A DNA stretch of 64,000 nt. Source: Nonomuraea rubra (GTDB taxonomy: Bacteria; Actinomycetota; Actinomycetes; Streptosporangiales; Streptosporangiaceae). The stretch spans positions 5,563,001-5,627,000 of the forward strand of contig NZ_JACHMI010000001.1 in assembly GCF_014207985.1 (NCBI RefSeq). Reading direction: 5' to 3'. The position numbers were made by a program, and so were the translations under genes. The notes beneath the pieces were generated by a model. It made no database searches and was not told where the DNA came from. It saw only the letters and a program-made list of their open reading frames with translations. Below are positions 18,642-27,556 of this stretch, one piece after another. Every line of letters starts with the position of its first letter. The stretch's first letter is position 1.

Positions 18642-19851
18642 GATCGTGAACCTTTCTCGGCTGTTCTGTCCGGACGGTGCTCCAGGAGACCGGGAGCCGG
18701 TCCACCCCGTACACCGCCATGCGGTCGCGGGTCGGCACCTCGGCCGGCGGCACCGCCAGGCGCAGGTCGGGGAAGTGCTCGAAGAGCGCGGTGAGCGCCA
18801 CCCGGAGCTCGGCGCGGGCGAGGTGCTGCCCGAGACACTGGTGGACGCCGTGCCCGAACGCCAGGTGCCCGGCCGCGGAGCGGGTCAGGTCCAGCGTGTC
18901 CGGGTCGGGGAAGTGGCCGGGATCGCGGTTGGCCAGCGGCAGCGCCAGCACCACGGTCTCGCCGGCCGCGATGACCTGGCCGCCGATCTCGACCGCGGTC
19001 AGCGCGGTGCGCCGTACGTCGAACTGGAGGATCGACAGGTACCGCAGCAACTCCTCCACCGCCCGCCCGGGATCCACCGCCAGGCGGGCCCGCTGGACAG
19101 GGTCGGTCAGCAGGACGAACGCCCCGAGCGCGAGCATGCTCGCCGTGGGAAGGTGACCGGTGGCCAGCAGCACCATCCCGAGGTTGGTGAGCTCCTCGTC
19201 GCCCAGCTCGCCACTCGCCGCAGCCTGCGCCAGCAACCCGCCATCCGAGCGGCCGTCGGCGAGGACGGCGCGCACCGTCGCGGTGATCGTGCCCACGGCG
19301 TCGGCCGCCTGCTCCGGGTGCGAGTCCAGGTCGTTCATGACCGAGGTGGCCGCCTGGATCCGCTGCCGGTCCTCCGCCTCCACGCCCAGCAACTCGCAGA
19401 TCACCAGCGCCGGGATCGGCATGGCGAACCCGGCGACCAGGTCGGCAGGAGACCCGCCGTCCGCCAGGTCGCGCAGGGCCCGCTCGGTGTGCCGCCGGAT
19501 CGCGGGCATCAGCTCGGCGACGCGCCGCGGCCCGAAGTGGTGGCCGAGCAGGCGGCGGTAGCGCGTGTGCTCGGGCGGATCCAGGTGCGGGAAGATGCCC
19601 GGCTCCGCCGGTGACGGCTCCTCGGTCGCGCGCTCGCGCCCGACCGGCTGGTGCAGCAGCTCGCGCCGGGTGCTGAACCGCGGATCCGCCAGGATGGCCC
19701 GGGTGACGTCGTAGCCGGTGGCCACCCAGCCGAGGTGCCCGTCGGGGTAGGCCAGCCTGCTCAGCGGCGCTCGGCGCCGCAGCCCGAGCGGCGGGTCGAA
19801 GGGGGTGGGCCGGTCGGTTTCCAGGGGCAGGGCAGGTTGGCCGTCGCTCAT
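18619..19851 (-). CDS. Cytochrome P450 with altered oxygen-activation helix
   Basis: A 410-residue class I P450. The heme loop FGHGVHQCLGQHLARAELR and ExxR in VEELLRYLS are intact. The central I-helix reads LLATGHLPTASML where most family members have AGxE/DTT, so the acidic residue is Leu and the first Thr is Pro; only the later Thr remains. Such substitutions occur in P450s that do atypical chemistry or rely on substrate hydroxyls for proton delivery. The ATG at 19851 has a strong GGAGGTCG. It is the first gene of a two-gene leftward operon with the aldo/keto reductase and diverges from the FAD monooxygenase operon. Confidence 0.92.
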   Translation of the reverse strand: MSDGQPALPLETDRPTPFDPPLGLRRRAPLSRLAYPDGHLGWVATGYDVTRAILADPRFSTRRELLHQPVGRERATEEPSPAEPGIFPHLDPPEHTRYRRLLGHHFGPRRVAELMPAIRRHTERALRDLADGGSPADLVAGFAMPIPALVICELLGVEAEDRQRIQAATSVMNDLDSHPEQAADAVGTITATVRAVLADGRSDGGLLAQAAASGELGDEELTNLGMVLLATGHLPTASMLALGAFVLLTDPVQRARLAVDPGRAVEELLRYLSILQFDVRRTALTAVEIGGQVIAAGETVVLALPLANRDPGHFPDPDTLDLTRSAAGHLAFGHGVHQCLGQHLARAELRVALTALFEHFPDLRLAVPPAEVPTRDRMAVYGVDRLPVSWSTVRTEQPRKVHDHALQDSG

Positions 19852-20055
19852 GGGCGACCTCCATCGATCAACACCGAAGGGGATTATGAATGACAAATCC
19901 GGTAAATGCCACCACTAGTAATCTTTGATCCACCCGATTTAGCATCGGCACTACCTGAACAGACACATCTGCCAACACACGAGAAGCAGGACCGCGCCCG
20001 GCCACCGCCGGCCCCGCGGTCGGCGATCCCAGCGGTTCCCCCAGCAGAGGTGGAT
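19852..20055. promoter_or_regulatory. AT-richer divergent promoter region
   Basis: This 204-bp gap between the divergent P450 and monooxygenase genes is markedly less GC-rich than its surroundings at 19880-19970, as actinomycete divergent promoters often are. No clear palindrome stands out. It would drive both arms of the tailoring cluster. Confidence 0.5.
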
Positions 20056-21570
20056 ATGGCACAGGTCGCGGTAGTCGGTGGTGGCCCGATCGGGCTCATG
20101 CTCGCGTGCGAGGTGGCCCTGCACGAGGTGCCGGTGGTGGTGCTCGAACGGTTGCCGGAGATCGAGACCCACCCGAAGGCCGAGGGCATCACCGGCCGCG
20201 CCATCGACATCCTGGACCGGCGCGGCCTCATGATCGGAGTCGACGGAACCCCCGCCCAGCCGACGGCCGAGCAGCGGGCCCGCATCGCCCAGGGCGAGCG
20301 GCGGCCGGACAGCCTGCAGCCCAAGGCCTTCCCCGGCGCCCGGCACTTCGCCACCATGTTCGTGCTCCGCCCGGAATCTCCCGACCTGCTGGTGCCTCAG
20401 CAACTGCTGGAGCAGGACCTCGCCCGGCGCGCCGCCGACCTCGGCGTCGACGTACGCCGCGGCCACACGGTCACCGGATTCACCCAGGACGCTGACGGCG
20501 TACGGCTCGACGTGGACGGCCCCGCCGGGCCGTACCGGATGCGGGCCGGCTGGCTCGCCGGATGCGACGGCGGCCGCAGCACGATCAGGAAGCTGGCCGG
20601 CATCCCCTTCCCGGGGACGGACGGCATCACGACCGGCTACCGCGCCTTCGCCGAGATCGACGACCCCGCCTTCCACCTGCCCGGCTGGTTCCGCAAGGAC
20701 AACGGCCTCCTGGTGTACGAGGAGGGGCCACCCCGCTTCATCACCCTGGAGTTCATCGGCCCGCCGGCGAACCGGGACGCGCCGATCACCCGCGAGGAGT
20801 TCCAGGAGTCGCTGCGCCGGCTCAGCGGCACCGACGTGACGGTCACCAGGGTGCACAAGATCAACCGGTTCACCGACAACGAGCGGCAGGCCGCGACCTA
20901 CCGCCAGGGACGGGTCCTGCTCGTCGGCGACGCCGCCCACGTGCAGTCGCAGTGGAGCGGCCCGGGCCTGCGCCTCGGGCTGGGCGACGCCGTCAACGCC
21001 GGCTGGAAGCTCGCCGCGGTCGCGCGCGGTCAGTGCCCCGAGGACCTGCTCGACACCTACACCTCCGAACGGCACCCGGTCGGCGCGCAGACGCTGGAGA
21101 TCCAGCGGGCCTCCATCGCGCTGATGCGCCCTGGCCCGCACGTGGACGCGCTGCGCCGCCTGCTCACCAGCCTGCTGCTCGACGAGGACACGAACCGCCG
21201 GCTGACCGCCCTGGTCGACGACCTGCACATCGCCTACGACATGGGGGACCCGTCGCTGACCGGCCCGCTGGTCGGCCGGTACTGCCCCGACCTGCGGCTG
21301 AAGACCGCCGGCGGCACCGTACGGCTGGCCGAGCTGCAGCGCACCGGGCGGCCGCTGCTGCTCGACCTCGGCGCCGGCCCCGCACTGCGCGCGCTCGCCG
21401 GACCGTGGTCCGGCCGGGTCGACGTGGTCACCGCCGGCTGCGCCGACGCTCCGGCGGACGCCCTGCTGATCCGCCCGGACGGCTTCGTCGCCTGGAGCAC
21501 CCCCGCCGGCGAGGCGTCGCTGACCGGTGCCCTCACCCGCTGGTTCGGCCCTCCCGCCCGAGCCGCCTGA
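20056..21570 (+). CDS. FAD-dependent aromatic-ring-type monooxygenase
   Basis: A 504-residue group A flavin monooxygenase of the PheA/TfdB/RdmE type, hydroxylating phenols or polyketide-like rings with NAD(P)H and O2. The FAD Rossmann motif VVGGGPIGLMLACEVA is at 6-21. The DG motif is GCDGGRSTIRKLAG. The second FAD motif is VLLVGDAAHVQSQWSGPGLRLGLGDAVNAGWKLAAVARG, where SGPG replaces the usual GGQG and a Ser replaces the customary Pro. A thioredoxin-like C-terminal domain (about 385-504) is present. The start ATG 20056 has GCAGAGG upstream. It leads a rightward run with the dioxygenase, ketosynthase III and P450. Its 3' end is tandemly duplicated. Confidence 0.93.
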   Translation: MAQVAVVGGGPIGLMLACEVALHEVPVVVLERLPEIETHPKAEGITGRAIDILDRRGLMIGVDGTPAQPTAEQRARIAQGERRPDSLQPKAFPGARHFATMFVLRPESPDLLVPQQLLEQDLARRAADLGVDVRRGHTVTGFTQDADGVRLDVDGPAGPYRMRAGWLAGCDGGRSTIRKLAGIPFPGTDGITTGYRAFAEIDDPAFHLPGWFRKDNGLLVYEEGPPRFITLEFIGPPANRDAPITREEFQESLRRLSGTDVTVTRVHKINRFTDNERQAATYRQGRVLLVGDAAHVQSQWSGPGLRLGLGDAVNAGWKLAAVARGQCPEDLLDTYTSERHPVGAQTLEIQRASIALMRPGPHVDALRRLLTSLLLDEDTNRRLTALVDDLHIAYDMGDPSLTGPLVGRYCPDLRLKTAGGTVRLAELQRTGRPLLLDLGAGPALRALAGPWSGRVDVVTAGCADAPADALLIRPDGFVAWSTPAGEASLTGALTRWFGPPARAA

Positions 21571-21680
21571 CCAGCTCACCAGCCACAGCCCTCCCGCCCG
21601 AGCCGCCTGACCAGCTCGCCAAGCCGCAGCCTCCCGCCCGAGCCGCCTGACCGACCACCTCGCCAGCCACAGCCCTCCCG
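21551..21680 (+). repeat. 40-bp tandem repeats over the monooxygenase stop codon
   Basis: Units start at 21551, 21591 and 21631, exactly 40 bp apart, each opening CTCCCGCCCGAGCCGCCTGA; a fourth partial copy starts near 21671. The first copy contains the last codons and TGA of the monooxygenase, so the same stop-containing segment is repeated downstream. The repeat fills the gap to the dioxygenase gene. Confidence 0.9.
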
Positions 21681-21689
21681 GAGGCCGGG

Positions 21690-22553
21690 ATGACCGATTC
21701 CACGCCGACGACCCTGACGACCCTGACCACGCTGCCCGCCTCGGCCGCGATCGAGGAGACGATCGCGGTGGTCGAGGCGGCCGGAGCAGTGATCATCGAG
21801 GATTTCATCGACTCCGCCACGCTCGACGGCCTGTGGGAGGACCTGGGCCCGGCCCTGGCCGGCCAGGCGGACGGCGACGGGCGGCTGGTGGGCGAGAAGA
21901 CCCGGATCCTGCCGGGCCTGGTCCGCCGCAGCGCGCGGTCGGTGACCGTCATGCGGCAGCCGCACCTCCTCGGCCTCGCCCGGCACTTCCTGCAGCGCCC
22001 GGTGCGCGCGTGGCTCGGCGAGCAGCGCATCGAGTTCGTCCCGACGATCCAGCTCGGCATCTCGCGGGCGATCCAGATCCAGCCCGGCGTGGCCCCCCAG
22101 GGCCTGCACCGCGACGACACGGCCCACCTGCGCACCCACCCGGGCCCGGAGAGCCGCGTCCAGGTCATGGTGGCCGCCAGCGAGTTCACCGCACGCAACG
22201 GCGCCACCCGCGTGATCCCGGGCAGCCACCGCTGGGACGACGAGCGCGGGCCCCGCGACGACGAGGCCGTGCCCGCCGAGATGCGGGCCGGGTCCGCGCT
22301 GCTGTGGCTCGGCAGCACCTACCACGGGGCCGGCGCCAACACCTCCGGCGAGCCGCGCACCGGCCTGTCGTACGCCTACGACCTCGGCAACCTCCGCCAG
22401 GAGGAGAACCAGTACCTGTCCATCCCCTTGGACGTGGTCCGCGGCTACCCCGAGGACATCCAGCGGCTCCTCGGCTACGAGGCCTGCCCGCCGATGTGCG
22501 GGCTGTACGAGCTGAGCGACCCCATGCTGCTGCTCCGCGACGGGCAGGGCTGA
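21690..22553 (+). CDS. Phytanoyl-CoA dioxygenase-family Fe(II)/2-oxoglutarate enzyme
   Basis: A 287-residue non-heme iron oxygenase. The iron triad is His140 and Asp142 in GLHRDD and His212 in STYHGAG; Arg223 in SGEPRTGLSYAYD would hold 2-oxoglutarate. ASEFTARNGATRVIPGSHRW is the family's conserved strand. Enzymes of this group hydroxylate, halogenate or dehydrogenate secondary metabolites. HRDD keeps the Asp, so hydroxylation rather than halogenation is expected. The first 18 residues are a Thr/Leu repeat. GGAGG precedes the ATG. It lies within the monooxygenase-ketosynthase-P450 run, 26 bp before the ketosynthase gene. Confidence 0.93.
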   Translation: MTDSTPTTLTTLTTLPASAAIEETIAVVEAAGAVIIEDFIDSATLDGLWEDLGPALAGQADGDGRLVGEKTRILPGLVRRSARSVTVMRQPHLLGLARHFLQRPVRAWLGEQRIEFVPTIQLGISRAIQIQPGVAPQGLHRDDTAHLRTHPGPESRVQVMVAASEFTARNGATRVIPGSHRWDDERGPRDDEAVPAEMRAGSALLWLGSTYHGAGANTSGEPRTGLSYAYDLGNLRQEENQYLSIPLDVVRGYPEDIQRLLGYEACPPMCGLYELSDPMLLLRDGQG

Positions 22554-22579
22554 CCTGTTCGAGCGAGCCAGGAGGCGAG

Positions 22580-23641
22580 ATGGAGACGGCGGACACGTAC
22601 CTCAGCGGCGTCGGGTCGTACCTGCCCGGCACCGTACCGGTGGAGGACGCGGTGGCGGCGGGCTGGTACCCGGCCGAGGAGGCAGAGCTGCACGGGCTCG
22701 TCTCCGTCGCGGTGGCGGGTGACGTCCCGGCGCCGGAGATGGCGTTGCGGGCGGCACGCGCCGCGCTGGCCCGCAGCGGCCGCCCTCCCGCCGAGCTGGA
22801 CCTGCTCCTCTACACCTCCACCTGGCACCAGGGCCCCGAGGGCTGGCCGCCGCAGGCGTACGTGCAGCGCCATCTGGTCGGCGACGGCGTCCTGTCGACC
22901 CAGCTCAAGCAGGGCTGCAACGGCATGTTCGCGGCCCTGGAGCTGGCCGCCAGCTACCTGCGGGCCGACCCGGGGCGCCAGGCCGCGCTGCTGGTCGCCG
23001 CCGACAACTACGGCACCCCGCTGGCCGACCGCTGGCGGATGCTGCCCGGGGCCGTCGCCGGCGACGCGGCCGGCGCCGTCGTGCTCGACACCGCGCCGGG
23101 GTTCGCCAGGCTGGCCTCGGTGGTCACGATGTCGGTCTCGCAGGCCGAGGAGATGCACCGGTGTGCCGAGCCGCTGTTCCCGCCCGGCGTCACCGAGGGC
23201 CGGACGGTGGACTTCGCCGCCCACAACGACACGTTCAGGCGCCGCGCGGTCACCTCCGGCGAAGGCACCATGGTGCTGGTGACGCTGGACGAACGCATGA
23301 TCGAGGTGATCGACCGCGCCCTGTCGGAGGCGGGCCTCAAGGCGGCCGACGTGACCAGGCTGACCTGCATGAACACCTCCCAGGAGATCGCCGAGCAGAT
23401 CTGCGAGCACCGGCTGGGCATCCCGGCGTCCCGCTCGACCTGGGACTTCGGCCGCACCATCGGCCACTGCGGGGCCAGCGACCAGGTTCTCGCCCTGGAA
23501 CACCTGGTCCGCGGCGGCGCCCTCGGGCCCGGCGACCATCTCCTGATGTTCGCCTACGGCCCCGGCGTGACGATCTCGGCGGCCGTCGTCGAGATCCTCG
23601 AGACGCCCGCGTGGGCGGCGGCGCGCGGAGGAGACGCGTGA
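22580..23641 (+). CDS. Ketosynthase III-like acyltransferase with non-canonical active site
   Basis: A 353-residue thiolase-fold protein of the FabH type. Cys113 in KQGCNGMFAALELA matches the FabH nucleophile. At the FabH His position (HQAN) this protein reads CMNT, placing Met264 there; at the FabH Asn position (GNTSAAS) it reads GHCGASD, placing His296 there, with Asp301 nearby. A Cys-His arrangement without the normal Asn fits KAS III relatives that transfer acyl groups to O or N (the CerJ type) better than a fatty-acid initiator. GGAGG precedes ATG 22580. Its stop overlaps the start of the next P450 gene (TGATG). No acyl carrier protein gene is present. Confidence 0.88.
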   Translation: METADTYLSGVGSYLPGTVPVEDAVAAGWYPAEEAELHGLVSVAVAGDVPAPEMALRAARAALARSGRPPAELDLLLYTSTWHQGPEGWPPQAYVQRHLVGDGVLSTQLKQGCNGMFAALELAASYLRADPGRQAALLVAADNYGTPLADRWRMLPGAVAGDAAGAVVLDTAPGFARLASVVTMSVSQAEEMHRCAEPLFPPGVTEGRTVDFAAHNDTFRRRAVTSGEGTMVLVTLDERMIEVIDRALSEAGLKAADVTRLTCMNTSQEIAEQICEHRLGIPASRSTWDFGRTIGHCGASDQVLALEHLVRGGALGPGDHLLMFAYGPGVTISAAVVEILETPAWAAARGGDA

Positions 23642-24855
23642 TGGACCGGCCTTCCGGCGCGGGCACCTCGGAGCACGCCCCGGCCTTCCCGATGCGGCGG
23701 ACCTGCCCGTTCGCACCGCCGGACGAGTACCGGCGGATGCGCGACACCGCGCCGGTCGTCCGCGCCGCCCTGCCCAACGGCGCGCCGGTCTGGGCGGTCA
23801 CCCGCTACGCCGAGGCGCGGCGGCTCCTCAGCGACCCGAGGATCAGCTCGAACACCGGACGCCCTGAACGGCCGCGCGGCCCCGACGACGACCGCCCCGA
23901 CGACGGCTTCTTCGTGGACCTGGACCCACCGGAGCACACCCGGTTCCGGCGGCTGCTGATCCCCGAGCTCGGCGCCCGCCCGATGGAGGCGATGCGGCCG
24001 GCCCTCCAGCGCATCGCCGGCACGGCGATCGACGAGCTGCTGGCGGCCGGGCCGCCCGCCGACCTCGTCGCCTCGTACGCGCGCCGGGTCCCCGCGCGGG
24101 TCCTGTGCGAGCTGTTCGGCGTCCCCGCCGCCGACCACGAGTTCTTCGAGACGCGGCTGCGCAGGTTGTCGGTGACCAGCATGGACCCGAGCGTGGCGGC
24201 CCGGGCGTCCAGCGACGTCCGCGGCTACCTGCGCGAGCTCATCGGCGACGCCGGGCGCGAGCCGCACCGCGGCCTGATCCGGCGGCTGGCCGCCCGGCAC
24301 CTGCCCACCGGCGAGCTGACCACCGACGAGCTGATCAACATCGGCTTCCTCCTGCTGCTCGCGGGCTACGACTCGCCGGCGAACACGATCTCCATGGGCG
24401 TGCTCACGCTGCTGCGGCACCCGGCGCAGCTCGCCGCGCTGCGCGCCGACCCCGGCCTGCTGCCGGGCGCGGTCGAGGAGCTGCTGCGCTTCCACTCCGT
24501 GCAGGACTGGGTCAGCTTCGACCGCGTCGCGACCGGCGACATCGAGGTCGGCCCGGCGCGGATCCGCGCCGGTGACCGCCTGACGGTGCTGGCCGCGTCC
24601 GCCAACCGGGACGCGCGGGCGTTCACGAACCCCGACGACTTCGACATCCACCGGACCGCCAACCACCACCTGGCCTTCGGCCACGGCGTGCACCAGTGCG
24701 TCGGCCGCAACCTCGCCCGCGCCGAACTGCGGATCGCCGTCGGCGCGCTGCTCGCCCGGCTGCCCTCGCTACGCCTGGCCGCCGGCTTCGAGGAGCTGCC
24801 CTTCGCCTACGACGCCCCGTTCTTCGGGCTGCACGCGATGCCCGTCACCTGGTAG
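23641..24855 (+). CDS. Cytochrome P450
   Basis: A 404-residue class I P450 translationally coupled to the ketosynthase gene. The I-helix is LLLLAGYDSPANTI, keeping the acid (Asp) with Ser-Pro in place of Thr-Thr; ExxR is in VEELLRF; the heme loop is FGHGVHQCVGRNLARAELR. GGAGGAG lies 8 nt before ATG 23641; GTG 23638 is a less likely start. It is the last gene of the rightward tailoring run, and its 3' end overlaps the convergent reductase gene by 11 bp. A late oxidation of the product assembled by the neighbours is inferred. Confidence 0.92.
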   Translation: MDRPSGAGTSEHAPAFPMRRTCPFAPPDEYRRMRDTAPVVRAALPNGAPVWAVTRYAEARRLLSDPRISSNTGRPERPRGPDDDRPDDGFFVDLDPPEHTRFRRLLIPELGARPMEAMRPALQRIAGTAIDELLAAGPPADLVASYARRVPARVLCELFGVPAADHEFFETRLRRLSVTSMDPSVAARASSDVRGYLRELIGDAGREPHRGLIRRLAARHLPTGELTTDELINIGFLLLLAGYDSPANTISMGVLTLLRHPAQLAALRADPGLLPGAVEELLRFHSVQDWVSFDRVATGDIEVGPARIRAGDRLTVLAASANRDARAFTNPDDFDIHRTANHHLAFGHGVHQCVGRNLARAELRIAVGALLARLPSLRLAAGFEELPFAYDAPFFGLHAMPVTW

Positions 24856-25858
24856 CGCCGGCGACGTAGGCGTCCTCGGCCGCGTAGGGGAACCAGACCT
24901 CGGTGCCGTGGCGGGCGACCAGGTCGGGGAAGACGTCCTGCCAGCCGCCGCCGGCCGACTCCGCCTCGGACACGGCGGCGGCGGCCCACCCGATGTCCTG
25001 GCGCAGCGCGTCGTCGTAGGAGACGGCGGGGCTGTACCCGAGCTCGGCCCTGGCCCTGTCCATGCTGAACACGATCGGCTCCGGGACGTTCCACGGATGG
25101 AAGCCCAGGCCGTCCGGGTGTGACGGGCCCGCGAAGGTGACGATCTCCGCCTCGTGGCCCATGACGGCGAAGATCCTGGCGCCGATCTCGGCGACGGTCA
25201 GCGGGTCGTCGGCGATGTTGAGCACCCGGGCCGCCGGGTGCCGCGCGCACAGGGCGATCAGCTCGGCGACGTTCGCCACCGCCGAGGTGGGGAACCGGCT
25301 CCGCCCGTCCTGGGCGAGCACCACGTGCGGCCGCTTGTCCAGCGCTCGCTTGATGAACGTCCAGTGATCCAGCGACCTGCCGTGCGGGCCGTGCAGCACG
25401 CCCGTACGCAGGATGCTGACCGGCAGGCCGGGCGTCGCCAGCAGGCCTCGCTCCAGCGCCGCCTTGCCCGCCGGATAGTCGTGGGCGTCACGCTCGACCG
25501 TCGGCCACGTCTCCGGGATCGGCACCGGCAGCCCGGGAGCCCGGTAGACCGCTCCTGTCGAGATGACCACCAGCGAGCCGACGCGCCCGGCCAGCCGGGA
25601 GAGCTGCGCGCCGTGGTACGGGGAGAACGCGACCGTGTCCACGACCACGTCGTGGCCGTCGAGGGCCTTGAGCAGCGCGCCGGTGTCGGCCCGGTCGACC
25701 CGCACCGACGCCGCTCCATCGGGCACCGCGGCGTCCGGACGGGGCCGCCGGTGGCCGAGGGTCACCGCGTAACCGGCCGAGAGGAGGCGGGCGGCGGTGG
25801 CCCGGCCGATCTGCCCGGTGCCGCCGATGATGAAGGCTCTCCGGCCGTGAACCGTCAC
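24845..25858 (-). CDS. NAD(P)-dependent epimerase/reductase (extended SDR)
   Basis: A 337-residue Rossmann protein. The dinucleotide motif is FIIGGTGQIGRAT at 9-21; GHRRPRP at the end of strand 2 suggests NADP preference. A YxxxK pair is seen as DYPAGK at about 147-152, and the C-terminal region is that of NAD-dependent epimerase/dehydratase proteins. The start is GTG at 25858. It is the third gene of a leftward run after the small membrane protein and a P450 (38 bp gap). It may be a ketoreductase, isoflavone-reductase-like enzyme or sugar epimerase; the sequence does not decide. Confidence 0.85.
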   Translation of the reverse strand: MTVHGRRAFIIGGTGQIGRATAARLLSAGYAVTLGHRRPRPDAAVPDGAASVRVDRADTGALLKALDGHDVVVDTVAFSPYHGAQLSRLAGRVGSLVVISTGAVYRAPGLPVPIPETWPTVERDAHDYPAGKAALERGLLATPGLPVSILRTGVLHGPHGRSLDHWTFIKRALDKRPHVVLAQDGRSRFPTSAVANVAELIALCARHPAARVLNIADDPLTVAEIGARIFAVMGHEAEIVTFAGPSHPDGLGFHPWNVPEPIVFSMDRARAELGYSPAVSYDDALRQDIGWAAAAVSEAESAGGGWQDVFPDLVARHGTEVWFPYAAEDAYVAGATR

Positions 25859-25896
25859 CCGCCGATCTTAACCCGCCGCCTTCGCCTTCCTGAAGA

Positions 25897-27081
25897 TCAT
25901 TCTTTACGCACGTCCAGCCGCTCCGGCCGTACGGTCAGCACACCCTCGGTCCACGGCACGTCCTCGGCCGGCCCGGCCAGCCTGAGGTCCGGGAGCCGCG
26001 TCACCAGCACGCCCAGGATCTCCTGCAGCTCCATCCGCGCCAGGTTCGCGCCCAGGCAGAAGTGCGCGCCCCGGCCGAAGGTCAGGTGCTGGGCCTGCCG
26101 CTCCGGCCGCACCACGTCCGGGTCGGGGAAGACCGACGGGTCGACGTTGGCGGAGGAGACGGAGGGGATCACGGCCTCGCCCTCGCGTACGGTGCCGGAG
26201 GGCAGCTCGACGTCCTGCCTGGCCACCCGCAGGAACGGGCTGTCGCCGACCAGCTCCAGCCTGAGCAGCTCCTCCACGGTGGCCGGGATCAGCCCTGGCT
26301 CGCGGACCAGGCTCTCGTACCCGTCTCGCGGGTTGAGCAGCCGCAGCATCGACCTGGACAGCGCGGTCCCGGTCGTCTCGTGCCCGGCGAGGAACAGGAC
26401 GAGCGTGTTCGTCACCAGCTCCTCCTCGCTCAGCCGGTCCTCGCCGTCGCGGGCGTGGATCATCGTGGCCAGCAGGCCGTCGCCCGGCTTGTCCCGGTGC
26501 GCGGCGATCACCTCGCCGATGTACGCGGCGAACTCCATCGCGGCGCCCATCTGCTCCTCCGGCGACAGGCTGGAGGTGGACAACATCGCGTCCGACCAGG
26601 CCCTGACCCGCACGGTGTCGATGCCGGGCACGCCCATGACGTCGCAGATGACCTGGACGGGCAGCGGGAACGCGAAGTCGTGCACGAAGTCGAACTCGGC
26701 CGGGAGGGCGTCCACCAGCTCGGCGGTGAGCGCCCGCAACCTCGGCCGCCACGCGCCGACCTGGCGCGGCGTGAACACCCCGGACAGCAGCCTGCGCAGC
26801 CTGGTGTGCTCGGGCGGGTCCATGCTGGAGAGCATCCCCGGCGTGTTGAACAGGGAGAACCCGCTGAACATCCGGGGCGAGCCCGGCCGGCTCAGGTCGC
26901 TGCCGAAGCGCGGGTCGCTCAGCACGGCGAGCGTGTCCTGGTACGTCGTGGTGAGGTAGGCCGTGCAGCCGCTGGGCAGGCGCACCTTGCCCAGCGGGTC
27001 CTTGTCCCTGCGCACGGCGTACGCGTCGGCCAGAGCCCCTCGTGGGCCCGGCCCGAACGGGTATTGCTCGAAATCGGCCAT
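25897..27081 (-). CDS. Cytochrome P450 (CYP105-like)
   Basis: A 394-residue class I P450 with canonical motifs: I-helix LFLAGHETTGTAL, ExxR in VEELLRL, heme loop [40 protein letters not shown] and the N-terminus FEQYPFGPGPRGAL are typical. ATG 27081. Together with the small membrane protein gene 64 bp upstream and the reductase 38 bp downstream it forms a leftward operon that converges on the tailoring cluster. The fourth P450 in about 21 kb. Substrate unknown. Confidence 0.93.
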   Translation of the reverse strand: MADFEQYPFGPGPRGALADAYAVRRDKDPLGKVRLPSGCTAYLTTTYQDTLAVLSDPRFGSDLSRPGSPRMFSGFSLFNTPGMLSSMDPPEHTRLRRLLSGVFTPRQVGAWRPRLRALTAELVDALPAEFDFVHDFAFPLPVQVICDVMGVPGIDTVRVRAWSDAMLSTSSLSPEEQMGAAMEFAAYIGEVIAAHRDKPGDGLLATMIHARDGEDRLSEEELVTNTLVLFLAGHETTGTALSRSMLRLLNPRDGYESLVREPGLIPATVEELLRLELVGDSPFLRVARQDVELPSGTVREGEAVIPSVSSANVDPSVFPDPDVVRPERQAQHLTFGRGAHFCLGANLARMELQEILGVLVTRLPDLRLAGPAEDVPWTEGVLTVRPERLDVRKE

Positions 27082-27145
27082 GGCTCGGACGGTAACCAGG
27101 AAGCGGGACGCCGAACAGACCCGTCATCCTGGTTCCCCGCCGGCC

Positions 27146-27556
27146 TCACCCGGGTTCGGTTTCGCGGCCGTGGACGATGAGCGCGTACAGCACGAGCACG
27201 TCGACGGCGATGACGGCGAGCGACCACCACGGGTTCACCGCGATCCAGGTGAGCTGGGTCAGGGCGTTCAGCATCACCAGGACGACGCCGACCATCCGGG
27301 CCCAGGCCTGGCCGATGGTGATGGCGATGCCGGTGGCCAGGAGGAGCAGGCCGAGGGCGAAGTGCACCCAGCCCCAGGTGGTCAGGTCGAAGAGCAGGAG
27401 CCGGTTGGGTGTCTGCACGTAGACGCGGTTGGCGAAGACGGCGGTGAGGCCGGTGATGACGTTGAACAGCCCGGCCAGGACCATCATCATGCCGCCGAAC
27501 CAGATCCAGCCCACCCAGCCGGTCATCTGCCGTGTGTGGTGGGTGTGGTAGATCAT
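27146..27556 (-). CDS. Small four-helix membrane protein (DUF7144-like)
   Basis: A 136-residue membrane protein with four hydrophobic helices: GWVGWIWFGGMMMVLAGLFNVI, LTTWGWVHFALGLLLLATGIAI, ARMVGVVLVMLNALTQL and WWSLAVIAVDVLVLYALIV. The pattern matches a conserved actinobacterial family of unknown role. Starting at ATG 27556 gives a very strong AGGAGG site and removes an unlikely basic extension. First gene of the leftward run with a P450 and a reductase; the association may be only positional. The 239-bp upstream gap includes an AT-rich stretch (27690-27735) shared with the divergent hydrolase. Confidence 0.8.
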   Translation of the reverse strand: MIYHTHHTRQMTGWVGWIWFGGMMMVLAGLFNVITGLTAVFANRVYVQTPNRLLLFDLTTWGWVHFALGLLLLATGIAITIGQAWARMVGVVLVMLNALTQLTWIAVNPWWSLAVIAVDVLVLYALIVHGRETEPG

